The notes under the pieces were generated by a model. The model ran no database searches. It worked only from the letters and a program-made list of their open reading frames with translations, and was not told the origin of the DNA. Shown here one piece after another: positions 33,787 to 41,929 of a DNA stretch of 50,674 nt (positions within the stretch are counted from its first letter, which is position 1; each line of letters starts with the position of its first letter). The translations under genes were made by a program, and so were the position numbers. The stretch is from Pirellulales bacterium (GTDB lineage Bacteria; Planctomycetota; Planctomycetia; Pirellulales; Thermoguttaceae): assembly GCA_020846145.1 (NCBI GenBank), contig JADLEL010000205.1, positions 1-50,674 of the forward strand, given 5' to 3'.

Positions 33787-33895
33787 AGGTTTTTCTCCTC
33801 TCGTCGGGACTTCGCAGCGCTCGTCCCACCCCACTGGTCCGACAAGTAACAGTTGACAGATTTACGTTGGGGCGACGGTTGAACTATCGCCCCCA

Positions 33896-33920
33896 GGGAT
33901 GGCAGTGCAACTGCCATCCC
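33896..33920. repeat. GGGATGGCAGT palindrome
   Basis: GGGATGGCAGT-gca-ACTGCCATCCC is a perfect 11-base-arm hairpin just downstream of the vgrG stop. It belongs to the same family as the two copies at 41842-41908, which differ by one base per arm. It may serve as a transcript-end structure for vgrG. Confidence 0.8.
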
Positions 33921-33969
33921 AACGAACTGCCATTTTAAGATTGTCGAACCACTACATTTTATCGTTCAA

Positions 33970-36147
33970 TTAAAAGGGGGTCGATTTCTGTCCGGTTTTC
34001 GAATCGTCGGCGGGGTCTGGCGCAGGCGGGGATACTTCCGCGGGATCGGAGGGCGCCGCGGGATTGGCGCCGGCGCCGGACCCCGGCGCGCCGCCGCTGT
34101 TGATCATCACCATGGTCCCCTGGATGAACACGCCGGCCGGATTGATGTCGATGAAATTGCCGCCGACCTTGAGCGATAATTGCGCGCCGGCTTCAATCAC
34201 CAAGGTCATGCCGGCTTTGACGTGGACGGCCATGCCGGCCTCGAGGGCGTAATTCATACCCACTTTCTGCTGCAGGTCGCCGCCGACCGTGAGCGATTGG
34301 CCGCCGTCGATTTTTTCCTTGAGGTCGGCTTTGACATGCAGATTGCTTTCCTTGCCGATGAGTTCTTTTTTCACGCCTTCGACGGTGATTTCCTGATTGC
34401 CGTCGCCGTCGATGCCGCCGACGCGCAAGAGCATTTCGCCGCCGATCTGCTCAACGCGGTTGCGATGCACCTTGAGATATTTGTCAACGAAGACCTCCTC
34501 GAATTGCATGCCGACTTTTTGGCCGTCTTTTTCGCCGCCGATGGTCCGATGCCGGTCGTGGCCGATGTTTTCGCGCGAGTCGTTGATCACGCGCACGTCC
34601 ATGTCTTTTTGGCCGTGAACGAAAATTTGTTCCGACCCCTTTTTATCCTCGAAGCGGAGTTCGTTGTATCCCTCGCCCCCCTTGCTGCTGTTGGTCTTGA
34701 TGTAGCTTTTTGTCTTTTCGTCGGGCAGGGTGTAGGGGGGCATCTGCTCGGCGTTATAGACCACGCCGGTAATCAGCGGCTGGTCGGGATTGCCTTCCAA
34801 ATAGCTGACCACGACTTCCTGGCCGATGCGGGGGATGAACATCGTACCCCAGCCTTTGCCCGCGCTGGATTGCGCGCAGCGAATGAAGCAGGTGGTCTTA
34901 TCGTCGCGTTTGCCTTCGCGGTCCCAATAGAACTGCACCTTCACGCGGCCGTACTTGTCGGTATAGATCTCCTCGCCCGCCGGTCCGACCACTACCGCCG
35001 TTTGCGAGCCGACGATCGTCGGCTTGGGGGTGATTCGCGCGGGCCGGAAGGTGACGGAATCGGGAATGCAGGTGAAGCTGTTGAAGTAATCCTCGCCGAA
35101 CAAATCGCCCGTTTCGTAACTGCCCGGCTCGGTGGCCGAATGTTCGATGGAGGTGATAACGTAGGTTTTCCCCTCTTCCGCGGAGGAGCGATGCTTATTC
35201 ACCTTGAATTTGCCGCCGACCGTGAAAGTGCGGCATTTGCTCGCCGCCTCGACCATATCGTGCGCGGCTTCGGTCTCCTCCATGCGGATTTTCGTGAGCG
35301 CGTCGCCCTGGTCCTTCTTCTCGTAACCGCCGGGATAGTCGTAGATTTCGTATTTTTGGATATTCGCCAAGTTGACCTTGGTCGTCTGTTTGCTCATCAA
35401 CAGATTGGAGGGCGTTTTTTCGAAGCGCGCGGGTTGCTCGATGAAGTTGTAGTCGGTCTGGGCCCATTTTCCGCTTTGAAATTCATAGCGGTGCTCCCAG
35501 TGGGTGAGGTGGTCTTTCACGTCGCGGCTGCCGACATCCCGCGGGTAATCGACTTCGTTCTCCTTGCAATCGGCGTAGGCGCCCTTCTGGTCGGCCATCA
35601 CGAGGATGTTCTTGCCGTCTTCGTGCTTGAAATAGTAGAAGATGCCTTCTTCCTCCATCAGCCGCGACACGAAATTGAAATCGGTCTCGTGGTATTGAAC
35701 GCAATACTCCCGTTTGGGGTGGTTTCCCTTGATTTGGGAGGTTTGATAATCGCTGAAACCCAAATCCTGGAAGATTTTCTCGATAATCTCTTTGACCGAC
35801 ATATTCTGAAAGATGCGGCAGTCGGCCGTGAGGGTCAGAAACCAGAGCCAGGGGACGACCTCGGCGCGGTAGTTCCGCCGGCCCTGGCGGTCTTCGTCCC
35901 CGGCTTGAAAGCGGCTCACGAAGCCGTTGAAATGCCGCGGGCTGTCGTCGGGGAGTTTGACGCCGAAGGTAACATTCTTGCCCACGATTTGGTCGGCGGT
36001 AATCGAATTCTTGTCGGAGATCATCGTCAACTCGAAGCGGAACAGCCGCGACATTTCTTCCCGCCCGGTGAAGGCGGTCAATTCGAGCGCGTCCTCGCCC
36101 AAGGGCGTTTTCAGCGTCAACAGGCGCTTTGCTTGTTTGAGGGCCAT
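33970..36147 (-). CDS. vgrG: type VI secretion tip protein VgrG (TssI)
   Basis: A 725-residue VgrG. The gp27-like base (about 1-375) includes FELTMIS, FNGFVSRFQ, YVQYHETDFNFVSRLMEEEGIFYYF and HDMVEAASKCR. The gp5-like OB fold follows (YGRVKVQFYWDREG, GKGWGTMFIPRIGQEVVVSYLEGNPDQPLI) near 395-470. The tail (about 500-675) is the beta-helix needle with repeated KV/VGG units. About 45 residues rich in Pro/Ala/Asp end the protein; no effector domain is fused. VgrG is the trimeric spike that carries PAAR and effectors. The gene is followed by FHA-DUF4123 and PAAR and preceded by hcp, a standard spike island. A phage tail origin is unlikely because no phage genes are near. Confidence 0.95.
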   Translation of the reverse strand: MALKQAKRLLTLKTPLGEDALELTAFTGREEMSRLFRFELTMISDKNSITADQIVGKNVTFGVKLPDDSPRHFNGFVSRFQAGDEDRQGRRNYRAEVVPWLWFLTLTADCRIFQNMSVKEIIEKIFQDLGFSDYQTSQIKGNHPKREYCVQYHETDFNFVSRLMEEEGIFYYFKHEDGKNILVMADQKGAYADCKENEVDYPRDVGSRDVKDHLTHWEHRYEFQSGKWAQTDYNFIEQPARFEKTPSNLLMSKQTTKVNLANIQKYEIYDYPGGYEKKDQGDALTKIRMEETEAAHDMVEAASKCRTFTVGGKFKVNKHRSSAEEGKTYVITSIEHSATEPGSYETGDLFGEDYFNSFTCIPDSVTFRPARITPKPTIVGSQTAVVVGPAGEEIYTDKYGRVKVQFYWDREGKRDDKTTCFIRCAQSSAGKGWGTMFIPRIGQEVVVSYLEGNPDQPLITGVVYNAEQMPPYTLPDEKTKSYIKTNSSKGGEGYNELRFEDKKGSEQIFVHGQKDMDVRVINDSRENIGHDRHRTIGGEKDGQKVGMQFEEVFVDKYLKVHRNRVEQIGGEMLLRVGGIDGDGNQEITVEGVKKELIGKESNLHVKADLKEKIDGGQSLTVGGDLQQKVGMNYALEAGMAVHVKAGMTLVIEAGAQLSLKVGGNFIDINPAGVFIQGTMVMINSGGAPGSGAGANPAAPSDPAEVSPPAPDPADDSKTGQKSTPF

Positions 36148-36317
36148 GGGACAATTACTCCACGACGGAAAGATTTCCTAGTGCGGAAAGTGATTGGACG
36201 GGGACGCTATCCCCGCGCGTGGAGGAGGTTTGGCACGCGCGGAGAAACCGCCGAATGCCCACGCGACGCGTGGGCATGGCATACCACGAGGCGATTCCGC
36301 GGAATTTCCGCGGGGGC
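36148..36317. repeat. palindrome-rich spacer between hcp and vgrG
   Basis: The 170-base gap holds GGGGAcgctaTCCCC (36200-36214), ATGCCCACGC-gac-GCGTGGGCAT (36255-36277) and CCGCGGaatttCCGCGG (36297-36313), the last a few bases after the hcp stop. They can act as a partial terminator that keeps hcp message above vgrG message, a common need because the tube protein is used in excess. That use is inferred. Confidence 0.65.
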
Positions 36318-36797
36318 TTATTTTTCGCCTTCTTCGACCTTCCACGAAAACTCGACGTTGCCCTTCTTTTTGCCCGCGGCGTCGTATTCGACGTAGGTCT
36401 GCTTGATTTCCTCGTAGTTCAGCGAGAGCGATTCGGTGGGCACGGCGTCGCCGCCGCCCGCTGCGCCCAGTTGATACGAGGTAACTTGCACGTTTTTCAA
36501 CTCCCACTTGAGGTAGGTCGCACGCGCATCGCCGTAAGTCGCCGTGTTGTGGATTTCCACCTTCGAGAAAACCTTGCCCAAGCATACGGCTTCGGCCAGT
36601 TTGGGACTGGATTTCTCCGTCTCCTTGGCGCAGTGCACGTCTTCCACCGTAAGAACGCCGCGGCGGCGGGTTTGTCCGGTGGCGCCGCCTCCCGCCTTGT
36701 GCATTCCCAGACTGCACGACAGCAGGTCGGTCCAGCCTTTGTGGTCCTTGTCTTTGCACTCGCCATCGATCCCGTCGAACTTAATGAACAGCGCCAT
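36318..36797 (-). CDS. hcp: type VI secretion tube protein Hcp (TssD)
   Basis: A 159-residue Hcp. The start at 36797 follows TAGGAGG and gives MALFIKFDGIDGECKDKDHKGW, the standard Hcp opening. The core has GWTDLLSCSLGMHK, LTVEDVHCAKETEKSSPKLAEAVCLGKVFSKVEIHNT and the late ESLSLNYEEIKQTYVEYDAAGKK, the usual Hcp1-type strand order with the YxEY turn. Hcp hexamers stack into the inner tube that carries the VgrG-PAAR tip. Length is typical (about 160). It heads the run hcp-vgrG-FHA/DUF4123-PAAR. A palindrome (36881-36898) and a hairpin (36846-36868) lie upstream. Confidence 0.94.
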   Translation of the reverse strand: MALFIKFDGIDGECKDKDHKGWTDLLSCSLGMHKAGGGATGQTRRRGVLTVEDVHCAKETEKSSPKLAEAVCLGKVFSKVEIHNTATYGDARATYLKWELKNVQVTSYQLGAAGGGDAVPTESLSLNYEEIKQTYVEYDAAGKKKGNVEFSWKVEEGEK

Positions 36798-36845
36798 GAT
36801 TTTGCCTCCTAATTGATGCAAAATTGTCGGATTAAAGGAAATAAA

Positions 36846-36868
36846 CCATCGGGAACCGTTCCCGATGG
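36846..36868 (-). terminator. hairpin upstream of hcp, likely terminator of the Cys-cluster gene
   Basis: CCATCGGGAAC-c-GTTCCCGATGG has 11-base perfect arms. On the minus strand it is followed by TTTATTTCC, a moderate T-run. It lies between the stop of the gene at 36954 and the hcp start, so it would separate the two transcripts. Confidence 0.6.
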
Positions 36869-36880
36869 CCGTTGAACTAA

Positions 36881-36898
36881 AGCGTTCGATCTAACGCT
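36881..36898. promoter_or_regulatory. operator-like palindrome upstream of hcp
   Basis: AGCGTT-cgatct-AACGCT is a perfect inverted repeat with a 6-base centre, 84-101 bases before the hcp start. It could be a regulator site controlling hcp or the preceding transcript end. No matching regulator gene is visible. Confidence 0.3.
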
Positions 36899-36953
36899 AT
36901 TATCGCAAGCGGATTCCGAAAGTTGCTCGATTTTTTTGTAATTCCGAAATAAA

Positions 36954-37766
36954 TTACTCCCCTCCCAAAGCACCAGCGGTCGCCGGTTCCGGCTCCGCGA
37001 CAGGTTCCGACCGCACGATTTGGCTCTCCTCGAAAGCGTAAAACCTTACTTCCCGCTTGCCTTCCGCATAATAATGCCGCTGGAATTGCCGCAACTCCTC
37101 GCAGAAGAAATCGCCCGATATTTTCGAGCGCATCTCGCGGGGCAAGGCGCAGCCGTTTTTCGCCTGATAAATGCAAGCGTCTTGATAGCTCTTATTGGGT
37201 AGGAGCGATAAATAGGATTCGAGCACGTCGCGGGGACGTTGTTCGGGGTGATGATGCATGTAACCCAAGATGGTATCCGCGCTCAAATAAGCACGATCGC
37301 CGCCGGCGTTGCAGCACCGGCCGCGGCACGTCGCGCAACCGCGGCCCAGCAGGGAATCCAATTCCGGCGGCACAGGAGAAGAATCCAAGGCGGTTTCGCC
37401 GCGGGGAGTTACCGCCGATTTTGCCCGCAACGCGGCCGCCTGGGAGATGATTTCCGTCAAAAAATCGCGGAACGCCCTTTTTCTGCGTTCGGGAAGGTTC
37501 GCTATTTTACGCTCATTCGCCGGAACGACCACGGGTTGGATCGCATCGGATCGGCCGATGCCCAGCAATAAAGCCTCCCGCTCCCGATGCAAATTGGCAA
37601 GCCGGGTTCGCGCTTGCATTTTCAACTGCATTTCCGCATTCCGACGCGACTGCAAGCGGCCGGCCCAGGCGAGTTGGCACTTGGCCGTAAGGCAGACCCC
37701 CAAAAGACGCTCGCGCGCTTCTCGCAATTCGCGGCCGCAGATCTGGCAAGTCGCGCCGGAAAACAT
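36954..37766 (-). CDS. Cys-cluster protein with YkgJ-like region, next to hcp
   Basis: A 270-residue cytoplasmic protein; the start at 37766 follows GGGAAGG, with a GTG two codons earlier as alternative. Two metal-type clusters are seen. The first is near the N-terminus: CQIC with CLTAKC, like a small zinc ribbon. The second is CATCRGRCC (near 145), ACIYQAKNGCALP (near 195) and FFCEEL, the spacing of YkgJ/UPF0153-type zinc or iron-chelating domains. The middle is helical and basic. There is no signal peptide. It lies 156 bases upstream of hcp in the same direction. A regulator or metal-handling role is possible; no function is assigned. Confidence 0.75.
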   Translation of the reverse strand: MFSGATCQICGRELREARERLLGVCLTAKCQLAWAGRLQSRRNAEMQLKMQARTRLANLHREREALLLGIGRSDAIQPVVVPANERKIANLPERRKRAFRDFLTEIISQAAALRAKSAVTPRGETALDSSPVPPELDSLLGRGCATCRGRCCNAGGDRAYLSADTILGYMHHHPEQRPRDVLESYLSLLPNKSYQDACIYQAKNGCALPREMRSKISGDFFCEELRQFQRHYYAEGKREVRFYAFEESQIVRSEPVAEPEPATAGALGGE

Positions 37767-37983
37767 TTTCACCTTCCCAGACTTGCAAGTTGATTAGTCA
37801 TTAAGAAATATATCGTAGATATTGTCGCAAAAAGATGTATGCAGACAACCCCGCCGAAGGGTGTGTGGTGAAATGTGTCTTCTCAATATCAAACTAAAAT
37901 TGCCCAAACTTCCGAAATTGCCCAGTCGAAAAGGTATGGAAAAAATGATGCTTTGCGGTCCCGTAAATAAACGGCCGATCATT

Positions 37984-38589
37984 TCATTTCATACAGAACT
38001 GCTTGACGCCGTCGAGAAACATTTGCACGGAGATGACGGTCAGGATCATGCCCATCAACCGTTCGCAGGCTAACAAACCGCGCGGGCCCAACAGGCGGCT
38101 GAGCCGCGGGGATAGCAACAGGATAATCGTGGACGAAATCCAGGCCAATCCCAGGGCGAGAGCCCATTGCCAGAGAACGCCTTGTTGCCGGGAGGTGAAG
38201 ATCATGATCGTGGCCATCGTCGAGGGACCGGCCAAAAGCGGCGTGGCCAACGGCACGATGAACGGCTCCCCCGCGAACTGCGGCTCCTCGCTCGCGCTGC
38301 GATGCATGAGGTGCGGGAAGATCATCCCCAAGGCTATGATGAACAGCAGCACGCCGCCGGAAATGTATAAAGCCGCCACGCCGATATGCAGCAAATCCAT
38401 CAGCCTCGGCCCGAAGAACAGGAAGAAGAGCAAAATCAACAGCGCAAAGAGGCTTTCCCGCGCGACGATCCAGCTTCGCCGCCGTTCCTCCACGTCCTTC
38501 AAGAGCGCCAGGAAGACCGGCACGTTGCCGATCGGGTCCATCACGAAAAAAATCGTCAACGCGGCCGAAGCGAGCGCGGCAAGTTCCAT
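37984..38589 (-). CDS. MarC-family integral membrane protein
   Basis: A 201-residue protein with six predicted membrane helices. The MarC signatures are seen: DPIGNVPVFLAL in helix 1, LYISGGVLLFIIALGMI in the third, and PLATPLLAGPSTMATIMIF in the middle loop. MarC proteins are inner-membrane proteins once linked to multiple antibiotic resistance; their substrate is not settled. Length is normal (about 200-220). It is 39 bases downstream of the 3-hydroxyacyl-CoA dehydrogenase gene on the same strand and may be co-transcribed, without an obvious functional tie. Confidence 0.9.
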   Translation of the reverse strand: MELAALASAALTIFFVMDPIGNVPVFLALLKDVEERRRSWIVARESLFALLILLFFLFFGPRLMDLLHIGVAALYISGGVLLFIIALGMIFPHLMHRSASEEPQFAGEPFIVPLATPLLAGPSTMATIMIFTSRQQGVLWQWALALGLAWISSTIILLLSPRLSRLLGPRGLLACERLMGMILTVISVQMFLDGVKQFCMK

Positions 38590-38628
38590 CGGTCGTCAAC
38601 CTCCGTCATGCGTTGTGGAATTATTCGT

Positions 38629-39936
38629 TTAGTCCATCGCGTAAAATCGCCCTCGGCTTTCCGCCAACTCCCGCAAGAGCGGCGTGGGCTGGAATCGCGC
38701 GCCGAGGGATTCGAAACCGTCGAGCATGTCGCGGATTTTCGGCGCTCCGTTCTCATCCACCCAATGCAGCAATCCACCCCGCTCCGCCGGAAAGCCCAAG
38801 CCGCAAATCATGCTAAGATCGATCTCGCGCGGATCGAGCCGCTTCTTCTCCCGCAGAATCAAGGTTGCTTCCAAGACCATCGCCAACAGCAACCGCCGCA
38901 AAATCGTTTCTTCCGACGGCGGATTTTCCCGCCTGGCGTAGTGTTCGACGATCGCCAGCGCGTCGGGATTGGGACCGGGCGATCGTGCGAAAGCCGTTTC
39001 GGAGGAGAATGGCGAGTCGGGCGGATATCGGTAAAAACCGCCGCCCGATTTCAATCCGAGCTGCTTTCGCTTGACCAATAGCGGCAATAGCGGCAGCCGG
39101 GCGATGCGGTCGGGAAAGGCCTCGAGCATCACGCGGCCGGCGGCGAGCGAAGTATCCAAGCCGATTTCGTCGAGTATCCGTAGCGGCCCGAGCGCCATGC
39201 CGAAATTCGTCGCCGCGCGATCGACTTGTTCGATGCCCGCGCCGTCCAAGAGCAGAAGCATCGCTTCGTCGGTATAGCGCAGCAGCAGCCGATTGACCAA
39301 AAAGCCCGGCCCGTCCTCGACGACGATCGGCATCTTGCCCAGTTTTCTTGCGTAAACGACGGCGGCGGCAACGGCGTTCGGATCGGTTCGCGGACCGGGC
39401 ACGATCTCGACGAGCGGATTGACGTGAACCGGATGGCAAAAATGAATACCGCAAAACCGCCCCGGCACGGCCAACTCGGCGGCCAGAACGCCGATGGGAA
39501 TGGTCGAGGTGTTGGTCGCCAATAGCGAATCCGCCGCCATGCGCGGCTCCATACCCGCATAAACCGCCCGCTTGACGGCCGGATGCTCCACCACCGTTTC
39601 TAAAATCAAATCGCAACCTCCGAGTCGAGCTTCGTCGTTGGTCAGTTCCAGCTCGCACCCAGGCTCCGCCGGGGAATAACCTGTCTCCGAGGCTCCGCTT
39701 CGCCGCTCGTACTTTTGCAACTCGGCAGTAATTCTCGCCGGCGCGGCGGCGAGCGTTTGCGGATTCGTATCGGTCAAAAGCACCCGCAATCCCCGCCGCA
39801 GGTTGGCCGCCGCGATTTCGATGCCCATCATTCCCGCCCCGAGGATCGCGACCGCTTCGATCGGCTCCGGCGATATTGTTTCGCCGCGCGTTTTCCGCCG
39901 ATACCAATCGAGCAATCGTTCGAAGTTCGAGGTCAT
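38629..39936 (-). CDS. 3-hydroxyacyl-CoA dehydrogenase, FadB C-terminal type without hydratase
   Basis: A 435-residue NAD-dependent dehydrogenase. The NAD loop GAGMMG is at 33-38. LLATNTSTIPI and GIHFCHPVHVNPLVEIV carry the catalytic His of the family. GPGFLVNRLLLRYTDEAMLLLLDG starts the dimer domain. A second HAD-like C-terminal repeat (FPAERGGLLHWVDENG) is present as in the FadB alpha subunit, but the enoyl-CoA hydratase half is missing. It would oxidise 3-hydroxyacyl-CoA in beta-oxidation or a related acyl-CoA route. The ATG has no strong ribosome site visible. Neighbours do not point to a fatty-acid operon. Confidence 0.87.
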   Translation of the reverse strand: MTSNFERLLDWYRRKTRGETISPEPIEAVAILGAGMMGIEIAAANLRRGLRVLLTDTNPQTLAAAPARITAELQKYERRSGASETGYSPAEPGCELELTNDEARLGGCDLILETVVEHPAVKRAVYAGMEPRMAADSLLATNTSTIPIGVLAAELAVPGRFCGIHFCHPVHVNPLVEIVPGPRTDPNAVAAAVVYARKLGKMPIVVEDGPGFLVNRLLLRYTDEAMLLLLDGAGIEQVDRAATNFGMALGPLRILDEIGLDTSLAAGRVMLEAFPDRIARLPLLPLLVKRKQLGLKSGGGFYRYPPDSPFSSETAFARSPGPNPDALAIVEHYARRENPPSEETILRRLLLAMVLEATLILREKKRLDPREIDLSMICGLGFPAERGGLLHWVDENGAPKIRDMLDGFESLGARFQPTPLLRELAESRGRFYAMD

Positions 39937-39967
39937 CGAAGCGTCCTAGGAATTTCGTTTAGCCGAG

Positions 39968-40072
39968 CGCGGCGCGAGGGGGACCGTCCCATTTTCGCGG
40001 CGATTAAGCATTTTTACGGCACCATCATCTTTTCCGCCGCGAAAATCGGGACAGTCCCCGGTGAACGGTTAC
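39968..40072 (+). repeat. MITE-like palindromic repeat, copy 3 (half element)
   Basis: It carries only the second module of the family: GGGGGACCGTCCC, then the TTTTCGCGGCG...CGCCGCGAAAA stem, CGGGACAGTCCCC and the terminal GTGAACGGTTAC (40061-40072). The first module is absent; the left boundary is abrupt near 39968. It lies in the 201-base gap upstream of the 3-hydroxyacyl-CoA dehydrogenase gene. Confidence 0.8.
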
Positions 40073-40137
40073 CGGCGATGGGAATCGAAACGCGTCGCCA
40101 ACCGTCGCCGTTGGCTCCGGGCTGAACGAAGTATGCT

Positions 40138-41571
40138 TTACAGCAGCGGGCTGAGCAGCCGGGCGATGTTTTGCAGCAATTTTTTTATCGCCGGCCGCTG
40201 CTCCCAGCGTTCGGCGGTCAGCAGGAAGGCGTCGGCCATGTAGCGGCGCTGCTGGGCGTGAAGCTGGGTGGCGACTTCCGGCCCGTAGAATAGCAGATTG
40301 ATCTCGAAATTCAAGGCGAACGAGCGGATATCGAAATTGCTCGAGCCGATGAAGGCGATCGCGTCATCGACGCACATCGTTTTCGCGTGCAGCAGGCCCT
40401 TGTCGTAGAGATAAAGTTTCACGCCCATCTCGAGCACGTCGTCGAAGTACGATCGGCCCGCCGCGCCGACGAGCTTTTGATCGCAGCGCCGGGGCACGAC
40501 CAGTTCGACTTCCACGCCGCGGAGCACGGCCGTTTGCATGGCCTGCAAAAAAGCGCCGTCCGGCACGAAGTAGGGCGAAGTGATCGTTACCCGGCGTTCG
40601 GCCGCGTAGAGCGCCGCCACCACGATCCGCTGGTAGTTTTCCGTGGGGTAGGTCGGCCCGCTGGGGAGCGTCTGCACGGCGATTTCGCCCGTCATCGGCG
40701 GAACGGGAAAATACTCGCCGCCTTCCAAAACCGCTTCCGTCTCGAAGTACCAATCGGCGGCAAACACCGATTGCAGCTCCAGCAGGATCGGCCCGGAGAG
40801 CCGCACCATCAAATCGTACCAGGCCAAATCTTTTCGCCCGTAGCCGGCATCGACGATATTCTGCGAGCCGGTGTAGCCGACGCGGCCGTCGATCACCGCC
40901 AGCTTGCGATGGTTCCGCAGATCGACGCGGGCCATCCGCCGGCGGAACAGACCCACCGGCAAGGCCTGGCGCACGTCGATCCCCTCATCGATCATCCGCC
41001 GGGCGAGCCGCTTGAACATCGGCCGCGAGCCGACGGCATCGACCAGCACGCGGCACTTCACGCCGCGCTTGACCGCCCGGGCGAGCGCGTCGGCCACTCG
41101 ATTGCCCGTGCCGTCGTCGGCGAAGATGTAGAAAAGCAAATGCGCGTGATGCCGCGCGGCGTCGATATCGGCCGCCAATTTATCGATGAAATCTTCGGTG
41201 CGGGCGATCAGTTCCACGTCGTTGCCGCCGAGAATCGGCATGTAGCCCAACTTTTCGGCCAGCTTGACGGCCTCCTTGGCGTGCAACCCAAGTTCGGGCC
41301 GCGTGACGTTCGGATGGTCCGCCAGCCGCCGGTCGGCCGCTTGCAGCGCGTCCAGAAATTCTCCGTGCTGTTCGATCCGCCGCCGCGGCAAGCGGTATTG
41401 CCCCAGCATCGAATACAAGATCAAGCCCGGCCAGGGCAGAAAAAAAATCACCATGAGCCAAGCCATCGCCGAGTTCGGATGCCGTTTCCGCGGCACCACG
41501 AACAGCATCACCACGCGAACGATCCATTCGCTGAGATAATACAGCAGCGACCAGGAGAATAATTCGGTCAT
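40138..41571 (-). CDS. cls: cardiolipin synthase
   Basis: A 477-residue phospholipase D superfamily enzyme. Two N-terminal membrane helices (about 8-26 and 36-55) are followed by a two-part catalytic region. HKD motif 1 is NHRKLAVIDGR (H221, K223, D228) with GYTGSQN; motif 2 is LHAKTMCVDD (H395, K397, D402) with FIGSSN. This layout and length are those of bacterial Cls, which joins two phosphatidylglycerols to cardiolipin at the inner membrane. It stands alone between a repeat element and a plus-strand gene. No truncation is seen. Confidence 0.93.
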   Translation of the reverse strand: MTELFSWSLLYYLSEWIVRVVMLFVVPRKRHPNSAMAWLMVIFFLPWPGLILYSMLGQYRLPRRRIEQHGEFLDALQAADRRLADHPNVTRPELGLHAKEAVKLAEKLGYMPILGGNDVELIARTEDFIDKLAADIDAARHHAHLLFYIFADDGTGNRVADALARAVKRGVKCRVLVDAVGSRPMFKRLARRMIDEGIDVRQALPVGLFRRRMARVDLRNHRKLAVIDGRVGYTGSQNIVDAGYGRKDLAWYDLMVRLSGPILLELQSVFAADWYFETEAVLEGGEYFPVPPMTGEIAVQTLPSGPTYPTENYQRIVVAALYAAERRVTITSPYFVPDGAFLQAMQTAVLRGVEVELVVPRRCDQKLVGAAGRSYFDDVLEMGVKLYLYDKGLLHAKTMCVDDAIAFIGSSNFDIRSFALNFEINLLFYGPEVATQLHAQQRRYMADAFLLTAERWEQRPAIKKLLQNIARLLSPLL

Positions 41572-41929
41572 GAATGTTGCAGCCGTTTGTCGGTCTATTG
41601 GACTTGGCGGTATCCAATTATACCCTGCAAATCGGTTGTATTGGTTCGAAAGATTCCTTGCGTTTCGGACTTAGGCTTTCTAATGCCGTTATCGCTTGGG
41701 CAATTTGCGTCGCCGTCGGCGGTTTTCGGCCAAGTCGCTCGTTCCCGCGTGCCGAATCTAACCGATGGCGGGAAATCCGCGGAGGTGGGTTATGCTTTAG
41801 CATAACATAATCTACGCAACTACTGTTTTCGAGCAAACGCAAGGGGTGGCAGTACAACTGCCACCCCAAGATGGCAAACGCTAGGGGTGGCAGTACAACT
41901 GCCACCCCAACATGGTTGAGGATAAGGCG
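41572..41929. other. intergenic region with twin hairpins
   Basis: This 358-base gap between divergent genes holds no credible gene. Two nearly identical hairpins (41842-41866 and 41884-41908) sit just before the next start. A 95-codon minus-strand frame at 41618-41905 runs through both hairpins and is not supported. Confidence 0.5.
41842..41908. repeat. twin GGGGTGGCAGT palindromes
   Basis: GGGGTGGCAGT-aca-ACTGCCACCCC occurs at 41842-41866 and again at 41884-41908, with identical arms and loop, 42 bases apart. A one-base variant is at 33896-33920. The tight tandem suggests recent duplication or a functional pair (REPIN-like). Confidence 0.85.

Noticed and set aside
33706..33834. N-terminal extension of the FHA-DUF4123 frame
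   Set aside because: It is read through two palindromes (33737-33786) and ends just before a start that gives a clean FHA domain.
34180..36396. 738-codon plus-strand open frame opposite vgrG
   Set aside because: It translates to hydrophobic repeats that mirror the VgrG beta-helix; VgrG has clear family motifs on the other strand.
33970..36797. Prophage tail origin for VgrG and Hcp
   Set aside because: No capsid, terminase, tape-measure, integrase or lysis gene is near; PAAR, FHA-DUF4123 and kinase fit type VI secretion better.
41618..41905. 95-codon minus-strand open frame before the exported protein gene
   Set aside because: It spans the twin hairpins, has no domain and no ribosome site.
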